Numbered from the stretch's first letter, positions 1 through 14,079 are shown. The stretch is 64,000 bases of DNA from Manis javanica (GCF_040802235.1 NC_133164.1:111866302-111930301); one strand, 5' to 3'. Translations and numbers: made by a program. Notes: generated by a model from the letters alone, not told the origin.

Positions 1-1634
1 AAGGGAAACTTTGTTTATCATTCTCACAAAGGCAATCTAAATCCTTATTAAATGTAATTTCTAAAGTAGATTTTTCAAAATAAATTAAGCAGTTATTTAC
101 AAAATACGTTTTTTAATTTTTGTTTTTCTCTTTATTCTTTGGAAAGCTCTCAGTGTGAAGTACTTCCTAGACTAAAATCTCCAAGATGCTGCAAAAACCC
201 ATTGGTCTCTAGTTTCGATTGTTCATGTTTGCAAATAGGCTTTACAATTATTTAGCGTTTGTTACTGTTTTCCCATTGGCTGCTTTTGGCTTGGATTAGT
301 CTGTCCTTATTTCCTCTCCTCTCAAAATCAGGAATCTAATGCGGCCAGACTTTCAGTATTTATCTTTGCTGTGCATTTTGTTTGTATAAAATGCCTTTAG
401 CTAAGTAAATATGTTTCCTTTCCTTTATTGGAAGACTTACCCTGTTTTGTAAGACATTTTCTCATGGATATCATTGATATAGCTCTTTGAATTCCTTTAA
501 GCTATTAAAGTTAGCTATTTTCTTTACCAATCATGAAGAGCCTAGTTTTGTCATGCATATATACCTCTATTTAAGAGAAATGGAGTTTTGAAGTCATGTA
601 AGAGACTTGGTGAGATTTATTTTGTCCACAATGCAACATTAGGGGAAATAAATATTTATAAGACTGACCAAGTCAAAACACAGGAAAAGGACAATATAAA
701 TATTTCTAGGGCATTACTAACTGCATGTCAGATCGCAGAGTTTAAGGACTATTACTACTATTTTCCAAGTCTTTTTAAATAATTTTCTTGGTAATTTTGC
801 CAACTACTCCTTAAAACATAGTCATTATTAAAATAATATAGAAAACAAGGGAACTAGCTGTATTTGTTAGGGCTCATTTGTTTTTACCAAGCTCATATAG
901 TCCTTGAAGTTTTAAATGTGCCAAGTACTATGCTGGGTGGCATGTATTATGGAATATTGAAAATAGTTTTTACAGAAAAAAGCTGCACAGTTTTGTTTTG
1001 AAAATATCATCTGAGGCAAAACCTAAACACATGTATTTCATATTTCATTTAACAGGTTTTTTACTAAGCACCTTAATCAGTCCAGAAACTGATGGAAACT
1101 GATAGACAACTGATAAATGATCACACCATAAAAAAGTGACTTCTTACTTGTCTAAATATTTAAATGAGTTAGCACAAAATTTCGTGGAATTACATAAAAG
1201 GGGAACTTAATTCAGTCTTGGATGGCTATGGAAAATTCCACAAAATGAAAATGTGTAATTTATGACTGGATGAGTACTAATTAGCTAATCAAAGGAATAA
1301 GGAGGAGGTTATAAACTAAAGGAATCACATTTTAAATGGACCAGAGATCAGAGAACAAGACTTTCCACTTAGTATTGAATCAAACGGATTGAACATGGGA
1401 CTATGAAGGGCGGGAACAGACAAGCTATAATCCTGGTGGCATAGACAAATCTGGGGAGAGTTTCATTTACCACACTACATGATTTGGACCTTATCTTGAG
1501 TGCCATGGAGAACCACTGAAGGATTTTAGGCAGGATAATTTTAAGTTGTATTAATGCTTCAAACTGATTCCATGGACAGTGCATCTCTTGGTCAAGAATG
1601 GAATCAGGGGGGACATGTTTAACTCAGGGGGGGG
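1..1634. other. AT-rich intergenic sequence, nothing recognised
   Basis: No exon with flanking splice signals, no RNA gene and no repeat I can name. The short open frames here have no recognisable domain. Confidence 0.5.
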
Positions 1635-1990
1635 AAAACCCCAGGGCAAAATACCTTTGAAACCAGAATCAGCCAAAGGGAGAAATAAAGTTTAAGAGAC
1701 CTGTTTATTTCTTACAAGCAGCCATCCCACCTCTCTCTCTTGACCAGGCTGCAGCAGAAGAGAGCGCTCCACCCGACCTCTCTGGTCCAGGTAAAGCCTC
1801 ACACGCCCTTGTAATTACCTATTGATAACTAGATGGACTAATTCTCCCCACCCCTTGGAAACACTTATTGATATGCAGATACACTAAAGCCAAGCGAGAG
1901 ATTCCGGAAATACTGCAGTTTTACCCGTAATATGTTAAGAGGCCATGTTAGAAAGGATGGCATAACCCAAGACATTGGGGATGTAATTAA
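1635..1990 (-). mobile_element. ERVL-like LTR fragment, antisense
   Basis: Read on the - strand, this matches the + strand LTR at 16481-16800 over most of its length. Shared blocks include the octamer-like stretch with 'tatttgcatat', the central 'gtaattacc', and the distal 'actttatttctccctttg' followed by 'ctgattc'. The two copies therefore belong to one LTR family. The family name is not certain; the layout is ERVL-like. Confidence 0.55.
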
Positions 1991-2689
1991 GAGAAGAATA
2001 AAAATGGAGAAAAAAATAAATAATAGTATAAAAAATTGATTAATAGGGGGGAGTAAGGGTTGATGCATTTCTCATTTGGGAAAGTAACTGTACAGTGATG
2101 TCATCATGTGGGTAGGGAGCACGGGGGAAAGAGCAGGAAGGGTAGAGAATGAGTCCTGATTTAATTGTCCATTTAGAATATTCATTTTTTTAAATGAGCT
2201 TCAAGCCCAACAACTTGAACTAGAAATATAAATGAGAAATTATGAGCAAGGAAAGTAAAGCGATAATTAAGGAGAGTCAATGGCTGAACCCTAAATCAAT
2301 GAATATAGAGGAAAAACAGGAGCTTCGTAGAGCAGAAGTGGTGTGGTAATCTCTGAGAGGTAGGAAGAAAACCAAGATAACTTGTATTAAAGAAAACAAG
2401 TTAAGTAAGTATTGAGGAAGGAGGGAGTGGTCAACCAGATCAAATTTTGGAGACAAGGAAAGAAAAAAGTTTCAATATCTGTTAAGGATAGGATCCAAAT
2501 TAAATGAACTGAATAATTGGTGAAAAGTGGAGAAAACGCAGGTAGAATCATCTGCAAGTCAAGGAGCTTGACTCTTAAGGGGAAGATAGAAATTGTGTGA
2601 TAAAAAGAGAAGCATGTGGGTTCAGAAGTGGAGGAATTTTTGAAATTAGTAAGGTTCGAATTTCTTTAAGGGCCAATGAGATGTGTATG
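1991..2689. other. Unassigned purine-rich intergenic sequence
   Basis: Rich in A and G on the + strand, with no gene-like structure or named repeat that I can support. Confidence 0.4.
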
Positions 2690-3060
2690 AATTTGTTAGG
2701 GATGCCATAACAGATTACCATAGACTGAGTAGCTTAACAACAGAAATTAATTTCTCTCAGTTCTAGGAGCTAGAAATCTGAGGTCAAGTTGTCGGTAAGG
2801 ATGTTTTCTTATAAGGCCCCTCTGTGGCTTGTAGATGACTATGTCTCTGTGTCTTTACTGGTCTTTCCTCTGGTGTTTCTGTACCCTAATCTCTTCTTTT
2901 TATAAGGACACCAGTCAAATTGGATTGGAACCTACCCTAATGACCCTGTTTTAACTTAATTACCTCTTTCAAGACCCTTTTTCCAAATACAGGCACTTTC
3001 TAAGGTACTTGGAGTTTGGACTTCAACGTTAGTTCTGTAGGGACACAATTCAATCAACAG
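2690..3060 (-). mobile_element. MaLR-type LTR (MLT1/MST-like), antisense
   Basis: Starts with 'ttgttagggatgccataac' and runs through 'cagttctaggagctagaa', 'ttataaggacaccagtc' and 'caaatacaggcac' to 'gacacaattcaatcaac'. This is the well-known landmark order of ERVL-MaLR LTRs (MST/MLT1 group) read in antisense. Divergence is substantial, so it is an old insertion. Confidence 0.8.
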
Positions 3061-6000
3061 CACACTGATGGAGCTCTGTTTCCAGTAGAGGGAAAGAAGC
3101 TTTGTATAGCTTTATGTATAGAATAAAGAAGCTTTTTATATTTTTATTTAGTGGGAGAAAGAGGAATTTGTGAGGGCATGGGGATCCTAAAGCATCCAGG
3201 ATAGAACCAAATGCAGGCAGGATGAGCCTCAGGGACATTGCTTTAGGTAACAGGAATGGAAAACTAGATAGATGGAGATGCATTTAAATTCATAAAGAAA
3301 TTGGAGGCTGATGACTTTTATCTTTACAGGGAGAGGAGGTATGGTAGCAGTTGGGGTAATGTTTTGAGGAATATTTGCTGAGGGAGAGGCCAGGAAACAA
3401 TAACAAAATGTTGAGAATATTAACAAGAGATTTAAGAAATGAAGCATGGGGCCGATGCTGACTGGGGAAAGGATGGAAGAGAGGAAGAAGTTAGTGGGAA
3501 GGTATTAAAACAGAGGCCCTATAGATTTTAAGATTTAGGATTGATTAATCTGAAAAACAAAAACCTGAGAGTATGGTGATTTTTCTGATTTTTATTACTT
3601 GCTTAATCTATCAGTATTTTATCTTCTCCAAACATCATTAAACTCTAAAAAAATTGTCTGTTCTTTGGTGGAGGTTAATGTGATCACCCAGTACATCTTT
3701 TTATACCAGGCATGGTTTATTTATAGTATGAAAACATACTTACTAATTATCTTATGTTTTGAAAGGCATTGTGCTTGGGTTTAACAATATAATACTTACT
3801 TTGAAAGAATAGAGCTGAGGGTTAAAAAGTCCATGACTAGTAAAACGAGGATTGTTGCTGAGGATTGTAGATTGAAGAGTGAGTGCACCTAGAAGTGGAG
3901 GGCAGAGAAATAACTTGGGAAGAAATGTCCGGAAAAGAAAAAAAAAAGAACGGTGATGGCAAGCGGGGGAGTAAATCTTGCTTACAAGGGCACCCAAGTA
4001 AATAAAATGAGAAGTGAAGAGAATGACCACAGTTACGGCTCAGTCCATTTTAAGTCTGCTTCATGTAGTTTAAAATGTGTATCAGCTCCCTAAATCATAA
4101 ATTAGTATTGCACTATTATTAAAGTCTTGTTAAAATTTATACCCTTTAAAGCAGGAAAAGTAACTGGTGAAGTCATTAAATATTTAAGTGTCAAGTGATG
4201 TGCTCTGAAGAAAAAAGCCTTGATTTTCGAAAAATATCGCTGATGTGCCATGTGATGCCAAACCCACACTTACTCCTCATCACGCCTGCCACCTTCCCCT
4301 CATTACTGTGGTTGAACATAAATTCACAAAACTCTATGAAATGTGGATCCTTCCTGAAACTACTGATTTAGCAGCTCCACTCCTGCTCCTACTGCCCCAT
4401 ATGAAAAAGAAGAAATAAATTATTTTGATAATTTAAAAAAATGGAATTAAGTCAGTTGTACATGTTCATGCTCATTCTAGAGTCCATCTGAAAGATCTTC
4501 CCTCTTACCCTCTTACATTTTCCACCTTTCTTCAAGTTCTTCCTTCCTTGTCTTTTCACTGCCATGTTTCTTCTGCCTTCCTTACATGCAAGGATGCAGC
4601 GCTGACTGCAGGGATGAGCCTACATGGAATTTGAGCCTCAGAATTTAGTAACTTTACAGAGGACCAATGCTAATTTTAAAAAGGGGGTTTTGCATTAGAG
4701 TGACGGGTTTTGGGCAGAGGGAAAATTTGCTTTGGGGCAGATGGAGAAAACCAGGTAAAACTCATCTCAATCAGAACAGGATGATGTAGGGATCTTCCTA
4801 ATGGCTTATTCGAAGGGAAGCCTTACTGTCATAGATTCAGTTCTGAGGCTGAAATGATTGTTTTATTCATTTTGAAAGTCTTAATTGAACACTTATTAGA
4901 TGGTAGGCATATGCTAGCGGCCAGAAATACAGAATAAAACAAGTGCCATTTCTAATCCTGAAAAGATCATTTTGTAGTTGGAGACATTTTTTGGTTTGTA
5001 TTTATTGGCTACTGTGACTCAACCAATTACATGATTAGAGTGGTTGAAAGTTCCCCCGGGAAAAAGGGTAAGGTTCAAGTAATTCTAGGAGAGGTAGGGA
5101 ATCTTCACAAATATGGTAAGATTAGAACTAATTGTGTAGTATGAGTAAGTTGGCTAGGTATGAGAAAAGGAAAAAGCATTCCAGGTAGAAGGAATAATAT
5201 TAATAAAAACATACAGGGAAATGTTCAATTGTAAACATAATTTACATCTGTTTTGAATATGGAAGATTATTATTTTTTGCATGATTTTTCTCCAGAAAGA
5301 AATAACTAATCTTTATGTGGTCTTTTAAATAAGGTAAAAAAAATAGTTAAGATGATTCAGTTTTGAAGAAACACAGCAGGAATGGGAAATTGATGAGGAC
5401 CCTACACCAGACTGGTGGAAATTAATCTGGAATAAAATCAAACTGATGACTTTTCCACTAGAATAAATTCTGATTTTATTCTATGTATATTTGAAATACT
5501 ATGTATGGATGGAAATCTCTCCTAAATGTAAGGAAAAAATGATCACTAATTCATTTACAGCAAAATCCCTTAAATCATATCAATTACAATGATTTTTGTA
5601 TGTTTCATAATTTAACTTGGCTGGCAGTAAGAGCCATAATTAATCTAAAAGCAATATGTGGGGTAGGAAAGTCTAGATTAGATGATTGCGTGAGGTAGGT
5701 AATCAAAAGAAAATCAGTGTAAATGTAAATTTCACCATTTCACTGATTACAGTATTTCTGGTTTATAGTAGCAGTAAGGAATCCTACATAGTTTATGTTA
5801 TTTATTTCAAGATTGTGAAAAATTGAAAAGAAAATCACTCTGTTTTTGCAAATCTATAGCTTGTCAGAAGGAAAATAACTGACTTTGAATAAAGTCCAGG
5901 TTGGTTTCTTGTCTGAAATCCTAGTTGCTGCTTTCTGTGAAAGTGAGAATTTGCTTAGTAAGTTTGTCCACAGGATAGTGTGTCAGAGTAGGAAACCTTT

Positions 6001-7675
6001 CTAATGGGAGGATGCAAATGATGAGGCCAAAGAATTGCAGCAAGATGAGAAATGGCAAAAATAAAAAGGACCCATATTTTCTGGTTACAAAGGAAAAGTC
6101 ATGGTAGAATCTTGGTAGTAGATTGGAGGCAATTTTATGATTGGAGCTCTCAGATCCCATGAGCTACAATATAGAATGAAATAAGAAGAAAATTGAGTTT
6201 CCTTTAAATTTTTTAAAGGAAAATGACACATAATCCTTCAAAAAAATTAAGAAGAATCCATTTATTCACATTAGCAAAACGATTTGCTTTAACCCGTTTT
6301 TGAGAACAGAGTATTTCCCTTGTAAATTTATTTTCTCCTCATTCTGTAATATATCTGATAAACTGAAGACACTTTTCCATTTAATTATCCCATTATGGAC
6401 TCCATTTCAATTTCATTGAGTGTCATTCACACTTCACCAAGAAACTTCCATCACAACATTTAATATCTAAGTCTAATCCCCACTCTCATGAATCAGCTTG
6501 TTTAAGATGAGTCTAAGAACTCAGAAGAACGTAGCTTTTCCACCTCTCAGCAACGTTCTCAGCTTGTTCGCTTCTTATTCACACCCCTAACAGGGAGACA
6601 AGATCAGGCTTTCATGTTTACTATTCTTGGTTTGAGGGAACTGTGGAAGACTTGTTCTACTCAGTCACCAACCACACTGACTATGATCCACTTTACGGTT
6701 AATAGTAACTTGGAAATTATTTTGACCTTGCTTACTAAAAGATACTGAATTAAAGACTGCTATAAAATGATTGATCCAAAATGTCTTAAAAAATATAGTA
6801 TGAATTTGAAAGTCGACATCCAAAGCCTATAGGGGAAGTGGAAAACTGTTCCTAATATTTAATTCTCTTCTCGCACTGAACTTGTAGTACACATATACTT
6901 ACATAGTGTTGCAAATAACTTGGTAGTAAATATTGTATTTTTAGTTTGTTGGTCTTTCCTTCTGTTCTTTGTAGAGTAACTTAAAATCTCACACATGGGC
7001 AGGTATACAGCAAACACATCACTTACAGAAACTGAGAATTTGGAATTTACATTTTCAGCATAAATATACAGGATTCCCATCATTAGGGCTTGATCTCTGT
7101 GAAAGGGACTCTGCCTCAATTCCTTAGCTTCACATGCCTGTTTATTTATTTGAGAAGAGTGATTTAAAAATTATAGATCACTTTGAATATATCAAAAAAT
7201 ATAGAGACTAGTAAAAGAATTATCCATGTAACCACTATCAATCTTAACATTATCCTGTTATATCTTTCACAATTTTGATATATAATATTTGATACATACA
7301 AAGGATATATGTAACACACATGGAAGTTAAGAAGCAAAATGATGAAACATACACCCATAAGCCCAAATTATGAATGTTCTCTTACACTGTCCCATTTCCC
7401 TGCTTCAAAACATTTTCCTAAGAAATAAAGTATTTCCAATTTAGCTAATATGCCCTATGCAAGCTGCCTTTCCCAAATCTCTATCCTTCTTTCTCCACTA
7501 TGTTGGATTTGTTGTTTATAATTCCATGCAGTTTCTTTTTCTTAACACTTTTGTAACGAATATTTGAAACCCTAAACAATGCAAACTCATTTTGCCTAAG
7601 ATTTATTTAATTGATACTTGGCCCTCCAGTCAATGTATAATATTATTTATACCTTTTTCCATTGATGATGTTTGG
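3061..7675. other. Long intergenic stretch without a recognised gene
   Basis: AT-rich sequence with only short open frames and no domain similarity. Old fragmented repeats are likely, but none could be named from reading alone. Confidence 0.5.
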
Positions 7676-7677
7676 AT

Positions 7678-7720
7678 AGTGATATAGATATATAGATAGA
7701 TAATAAATAGAGAGATGATA
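7678..7720. repeat. Impure GATA/ATAG microsatellite
   Basis: A run of 'gatatagatatatagatagataata' type units with interruptions. Confidence 0.7.
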
Positions 7721-7812
7721 GGTTTTTTGATTTTGCTGTTTGTATTAATGCTTCTGTAAACATTCTTATGCAAGTTGCACAACATTGTTGCTATTTCTTT
7801 ATGGTAGAGGTT

Positions 7813-7925
7813 TGGCTGTACTTTGAAGTCACCTGGGAGTGCTAAAAAAACTTTAATGCCTCAACCCCACCTCCCAGAAAGTCTAGCTTAGGTCTTCAGA
7901 ATGTCTTGGGCATCAGGATTATATT
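7813..7925 (+). mobile_element. MER5A-like nonautonomous hAT (Charlie) remnant
   Basis: Contains 'gtcacctgggagtgct', 'taatgcctcaaccccacc', a mid-element 'tcagaatgtc' and 'gggcatcaggattat'. This order resembles MER5A: a near-palindromic element with CACCTGGGAGCT and CCCCACC cores. The ends are eroded. Confidence 0.6.
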
Positions 7926-7989
7926 AAAGTTTCCCATCAATTAAAGTGAATTGAGTTTGATTTAGGGTTATATATCTAAAAGAAAAATT

Positions 7990-9370
7990 ACCAGGTTGTA
8001 GGTAATATGTACAAACATCTTCAACTTTACTATATGTACCATATATTACTACACATATTTAGCATATATTTAGCATATATTACTACACTGTTCCTCCAAG
8101 TGGATATACCATTTTACACTCCCAGCAGAAGTGCATGAAAATTTCCTTTTCTTCCTTTTCCTGCCAATGCTTGATATTGCCAGGCTTTTACATTTCTGCC
8201 AATTTAATTAGAGTGCAACATTTTATCAGCTGTAAGTTTGAACTTGCCCTTTGCCTGATCATAAGTAATTTTTCAATTTATTGGCCCCTAAGGTTTTTGT
8301 TCTATGGATTATATTTTAGTGTTTCTATGCATTTTAATTAGCTAATATTTTTCTTTTACACCTAAATCATTAATCAGTACCATATTGTTATTTGTGTATT
8401 GTGTAAAAGATTTAAGTTAAAAAATCTCTATGTGAATGCCTGTCTCAGCTTCATGTTCTTAAACAGTCCATTCTTTCTCCACTGATATGCAGTATTGCTT
8501 CAATTGTGTATCAAGTTTCCACATCTGTGTGGATCTGTTTCTTGGTTCCCTCGTCTGTTCCAACAGATTGTGTATCTCCATATAAGTAAGACGCTTCTAC
8601 AACGATGGCTTTGTATAACTATTTTTATCTGTTAGAATAAATCTCAGTCTTTTCTTTCTTTAACATTGTCTTGGCCATGTTTGATCTTTTGCTTTATCTC
8701 ACTAATTTTAAAATTAGCTGATCAAGTTAAAATTTTGATGGTAATTGCAATGAATTTATAGATAATTTGAGAAGACTGGCCATTGTTATGAGATTGGATC
8801 ATCTTATGGATGAGGTAAATAATTCTATTTATTTAGATCATTCCTTATGTATTCCAATAAATTTTTATTATACCTTTTCTAGAATAATTACATTGTTTCA
8901 TTAGATTTCTTCCAAGGTAGCACTTAATTGTGTTAATTTTATAAATGTCTTTTTAAAATTTTAATTTTTAATAGTCATTTGTGATATATAGGAACAAAAT
9001 TGATTCTTGTAGATTGATTTTAAGCCCAATAAACTTCAACTTATTGGCTCCAAAAGTTTTTCTGTACATTTCATTGGATTTTTTCTATTGACAATGATAC
9101 TGTCTGTGAGTATTAGAAGTTTTAATTTTTATAACTTTTATTTTGTTTTCCTATGTGCTCTAGACTTGAAGAAAATTTTGGACAGGAACAACAATAAAAT
9201 AATTGCTAGAAAGCCTCTATTTTTTCTTTTACTCTAAAGTTTATTTGATAATAACTACACCTGCTTACTTGTAGGTGTTCTCTAGTTTTTCTTTTTCTCC
9301 CTTTTACTTATACACTTTGGTATTCTTATATTCTTATGTGTTTTTCTTGTTAATAATGTATCTGGGTTTT
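7990..9370 (-). mobile_element. Old L1 fragment(s), antisense
   Basis: Antisense L1 landmarks include 'ttttacactcccagcag' near 8115 and T-rich ORF2-type sequence around 8880-9200, with 'aaatgtctttttaaaatttt' and 'aagcccaataaacttcaac'. No long ORF survives. It is more diverged than the adjacent copy at 9371-10305 and is probably a different insertion. Confidence 0.6.
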
Positions 9371-10305
9371 GGGTTTTATCCAGTTTGATCAACAGTCTTC
9401 TTTAAATTTGCATTTCCCTGATGGCTAGTGATGTGGAGCATCTTTTCTTGTGCCTGTTGGCCATCTGCATTTCTTCTTTGGAGAAGTGTCTATTCAGGTC
9501 CTCTACCCATTTTTTAATCAATTTATTTGTTTTTTGGGTGTTTAGGCATATGCGTTCTTTATATATTTTGAAAAGTTAACCTGTTATCAGATGGATGATT
9601 TACACATATATTCTCCCATACTGTAGGATGCCTTTTTGTTCTGCTGATGGTGTCCTTTGCTGTATAGAAGCATTTTAGTTTGATGTATTCCCACTTGTTC
9701 ATTTTTTATTTTGTTTCCCTTGCCCAAATAGATGTGTTCAAGAAAAAGTTGCTCATGTTTATGTTCAAGAGATTTTTGCCTATGTTTTCTTCTAAGAGTT
9801 TTATAGGTTTCATGACTTATATTCAGGTCTTTGATCCATTTTGAGTTTACTTTTGTGTATGGAGTTAGAAGGTAATCCAGTTTTATTCTCTTACATGTAG
9901 CTGTCCAGATTTGCCAACAATTGTTGAGGAAGCTCTTTTTTCCCCATTGTATATTCATGCCTCCTTTATCATATATTAATTGACCATATATGCTTGGGTT
10001 TATATCTGGGCTTTCTATCCTGTTCCATTGATCTATGGGTCTGTTCTTGAGCTAGTATTACATTATTTTAATTAGTGTGGCTTTGTAGCAGAGCTTGAAG
10101 TTGGGGAGCATAATATCCCCAAGCTCTGTTCTTCTTTCTTAGAATTGCTTTGGCTATTCTGGGTCTTTTGTGGTTCCATTTGAATTTTAGAATTCTCTGT
10201 TCTAGTTTATTGAAAAATATTGTTGGTATTTTGATAGGGATTACATTCAATCTGCTTTGGGCAGGATGGCCATTTTGACAATATTAATTCTTCCTATCCA
10301 CAGTC
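9371..10305 (-). mobile_element. L1 ORF2 3' part, antisense
   Basis: The - strand encodes broken pieces of LINE-1 ORF2p C-terminal sequence. The frame at 10068-10250 contains the typical '[16 protein letters not shown]' block, and 9587-9958 holds a degraded continuation. The + strand shows the familiar antisense phrase 'tttgcatttccctgatgg'. Stops and frameshifts make it non-functional, and it is 5'-truncated. Confidence 0.88.
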
Positions 10306-10900
10306 TTGTTAAAAAAAGTTTTATTGTTATATAATTTATATAATCATAAAATTCACATGCTTTAGGTGTACACTACATTTTATATTTAACTTTTTAAGAA
10401 ACAAACTCCTTTATGCAGTTACTACACTGCATTATGTTCCTAAGAGCAATGTATAAGCATTCTACTTTCTCTACATTCTCACCAGCACGTTTTACTGTCT
10501 TTCTGATTATAACCACTCAAGTGGCTTTAATTGAAATTTCTCTAATGATTAGTGATATTGAGCATCTTTTCATGTGTTTATTCCCCATTCATAGGTCTTT
10601 GATTAAATGTCTATTCAAATATATTCCCCCAACCTTTTTTTTAGTTAGGTTGCTTGTCTTATTATTGAGTTGTTAGAATTTGTTATTTGTTTTTTAAGAA
10701 GTCCTTTGCATATGATATGATTTGAAAATATTTCCTCAGAGTAGGCAGCTTTTTTCCACTTTGATGGTGCCTTTTGAAATGCAAAATTTTAAATTTTTGA
10801 TGAAATGAAACATCACTATATTTCTTTCCCATATTTTACTTCTGATACTATATATTTAATAGCTTGTTGTCTAACTGAAGTTCACAAAGGTCACTGAAGG
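10306..10900 (-). mobile_element. Older L1 3' region, antisense
   Basis: 'attgttatataatttatata' and 'aaaattcacatgctttagg' are antisense L1 3'-UTR-like. They are followed by 'ttctcaccagcac' and 'tagtgatattgagcatcttttcatgtg', another antisense ORF2-end landmark. More diverged than the preceding copy. Confidence 0.65.
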
Positions 10901-11440
10901 TCCTATATTTTCTAATCACTCTTTTGGCTGGTGAGGTTAGTTTACCTGCTTCTTTTTTTCCTGTCAGATTTTTTTTGATCCTTCCTTTACTTCTTTGTTT
11001 TTTTGTGTCACCTCGTCAGCAGTGAGAGGATTCTGGAGTTGGAAAGTATCGTCATAATAATCTTAGAGAATGTCCTTTTCATGATCATTCTCTCAAAAGA
11101 GGTCACATGACAGATGGAAGGCAGAACAAGCTATCAGATCCATAGATCTTCTTTTAAGTCATCTTCAAGGAGACTTGCAAAAATGTGAAACAATGGCACT
11201 TTCTTCAATAGTTTTGGAAAATAGTTATTTTTTATATATATATTTGTGCTAACATGGAAGGGATTTTTTGTTTTTATTTTCTCCAGTTAATTATAACACT
11301 AATTGAGTCCTGAGACCAAAGTGTGTGAGAATTGTTGCACCACATTGTGTTTTGTGGACAGTGGGTCTGTGTCTTTTTGTTGAAGTCCTGCTCAGGACTA
11401 GTATGACAGCTAATAATTTTCTTCCATTTTTGGAACATCA
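10901..11440. other. Unassigned sequence between L1 fragments
   Basis: No gene; possibly more old L1 sequence, but I cannot support a boundary. Confidence 0.35.
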
Positions 11441-12010
11441 ACCATGATCTCTTCTAATATTGTCTTCACCTTTCTCTTTATTCTAGTAATCCGGCCCATT
11501 TCCTAGACATATTTAAACCTTTACATCCTATTTTCTATACCTCTTTATCTCACTATTGTGGTTTTCATTTCCATGCTTTTCTATAATGCATTCTGGGTGA
11601 TTTCTTCACATCTGTTTTGAAGTTTGTTAACCCATCATTTGTTTTAAATTTTTCTAGCTTTATTGAAGTGTAATTGACAAACTAAAAATGTGTATATTTA
11701 ATGTGTATAAAGTGATGGTTTAATATACAGACATATTTTGAAATGGTTGCCACAATCAAGCTAATCCACCCATCATCTCACACAGTTGCCTTTCTGTGTG
11801 TGTGGTGAGAATAATTCATGATTTGCTGGGTTGTATCAGATGTTATTTAATTCTTCCATTTTATTTTTAATGACTAGATTAATTTCTAGAAATTGTATTT
11901 GGTTTTTAAGACTATCTGGTTATTTTGGATAGTATTCTTTTTGTCCATTGTAGAAAGGCTTTTATTTAATCATTTTAACCCCTTTTAAGAAATCTTTCAT
12001 AACTTACTTA
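11441..12010 (-). mobile_element. L1M-type 5' region with a nested L1 3' tail, antisense
   Basis: The outer sequence ('tctcactattgtggttttcatttcc', 'gcattctgggtgatttctt', later 'gaaattgtatttggtttt') resembles the antisense 5' part of old L1M elements. It is interrupted at about 11645-11815 by another antisense L1 3' end ('ctagctttattgaagtgtaat' ... 'catctcacacagttgcc'). Confidence 0.5.
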
Positions 12011-12500
12011 TTAAAATTCTTAGGGTATAATCTTGTTATACATTGTGTCCATGGTTGCCACCATAATGGGCTGTTTCCTCATATATTGTGCAGTTTGAGA
12101 CTGGGGCTCATCCCTGGGATTTACCTTGGGAAAGCTGCATGGTTCTGACTGAGGCTGTTTCATCCTTAGGAGTTTTGCATTTGCTTCTGCCAAGTCCTCT
12201 CCAGTTGTCATGGTTCAAGGATTACCATCATATGAATTTTTTGGATTATTATTACAGTCATGTGAATTCAAACCCTAACCCAAAATGTAATCAGTCCTGT
12301 GCATCTGAATTCTCAAAGAAGACATCTAATTTTTTTCCCAGAAAGAGTCCAGGATGAGAAAAACATTTATGTCTTCTGAAGCTGGTGGGAAAATATTTTC
12401 TAGTTTATCTGTTACTGAGGAGAAAACTCTCAAGGGTCTAAGTTTCAGATGATGATCTCAGTTTCAAGATGTGGCCTCAGGCTGTGATAACCTACCAGTG
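12011..12500. other. No recognised feature
   Basis: Short overlapping open frames on both strands (12020-12357) have no recognisable domain and look fortuitous. Confidence 0.4.
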
Positions 12501-12975
12501 TGTTGACATCCAAGCCTGTCATGTCTGAGAGGAGCAAAGGTCGCCTCACCTCACTGTCCCAGTGTCAGCTCACGTGACTATCACTATCTTACCAGTTCAA
12601 CAAAGATTTCCCCAATTGTTTGAAAGAGTTTACCAGACTCCACACAGCAAACTCATGTAAGGCTTTATTAAAGGCAAAGGGTATGGTGTGGTAAGAGAAG
12701 GAGGGGCAGCAAAAACACCGAAGTCCTCGTCATCTCATGGGCAAGATCCCCAAGGGTCCTGTTCACTCACATGTGGGCTGCACTGTGTCTCCAGGGTGAC
12801 CCACCAGGATCTGGGATCTGTGTGGAGAATCATGACTGTGGGAGAGTTCAAAGAGAAGCTCTCCAGGTGGCCCTTCAAGTAATCAAGCCAGGCTTATCCA
12901 ATCAGATCGGCAAAGCCTGGGTAAAGAAACTGACCCTGGAAGTCGCCAGGGATGTGTAAAGAAGACGCCTTAATC
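12501..12975 (-). mobile_element. Solo LTR, antisense, class I-like
   Basis: Opens on the + strand with 'tgttgacatccaag', the reverse of an LTR ...AACA end. At 12661-12671 it carries the reverse complement of an AATAAA signal ('gctttattaaag'). It is GC-richer than its surroundings, as ERV LTRs often are. The right boundary is approximate and no perfect target duplication was found. Confidence 0.5.
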
Positions 12976-14079
12976 AGTGCCTCTGAAATTCCACTGCCCT
13001 CATCTTGGCTCAGGGTAAAATGAGACATACAAGCTTCTCCAGAGATGGAGACGAGCTTTTCCATTCCATCTGTAAATCAAATGTCTCCACAGGGTCTCTT
13101 TTGTTTGGATTCCTGGAAGTTTATCTTTCCTTGTGTGAACTCCACCACACAATTAAAGATATGATTGTTGTATTTTTACAGGACTTTCATGTGGTTTTGA
13201 ATAGGGGACTTTTCAAATGGTCTGGATTTTACTCAGCTGAGTAGTCCTCTATTATTTTTACCAATGTGGGTAATAATACAGTTGGATTTACAGCAGTCCC
13301 ACTGGGTTGGAACCTTTCCCTGAATCTGGACTCTGTTGGGTGTCTGATCTTCCCACTGAGGTTATTGATCTTATTTCTTATATTTTAAGCCACTGGGTGG
13401 GTTGCTGTATGAAAGAACTGTTTACCATCAGACCTCATCTATTTTGCTCAGCTTCGTGTTACTGAAACCAGCCTGAATTGTACCTTATTTTTTTTGGTCC
13501 TTGTAACTAGGACAGCCCCTCACTGCTACTTCTTGGTCCCAGCAGTCTCTTCCTTCCACAGGCCACTACTGCTGATATTTGATTTTATCTTGTGCTCAAA
13601 TCTATTCAATTTATACAGGGAGCTTAAAAATTAAAGATTAAATGAGAGGGAAGAACATATTTTGATCTTTTTCTTTCCTATTTGAAACCAATGTTTCTCT
13701 TCAGTTATTTATCTTGGTGGAAATTAAAAATTCTACCACACAGAGAGAGCTCTCTACATAATACGGAAATAAAACTGATTTCTGATTGAGTAAGCATAAG
13801 AGCACATACATATAGGTAGACTGTAAGATGCTACAGTGCCTGAATAAGAGTCCACGGTTTCTATAGCAAAGCGGGCACAACGAGCACTTGGGAATTGAGA
13901 TAGCCATTGGTTTAGTTAACGTACCTCCTCCCAAAGAATAATAAAATTTCTTATTTTCCCCCCAAAACCAGTAGTTGTCCCTGGCACGGTACACCTGCAG
14001 AACAGAGAAAGGAATGAATGAAAATACCTTTTGTTACTTAACACTTATACTGTCACTTCTCGTATCATGTCTGAGCTTC
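12976..14079. other. No recognised gene or named repeat
   Basis: Open frames are short and without domain content. Confidence 0.4.

Noticed and set aside
9587-9958. 123-codon - strand frame as a host gene
   Set aside because: The sequence is degraded L1 ORF2, in line with its neighbours.
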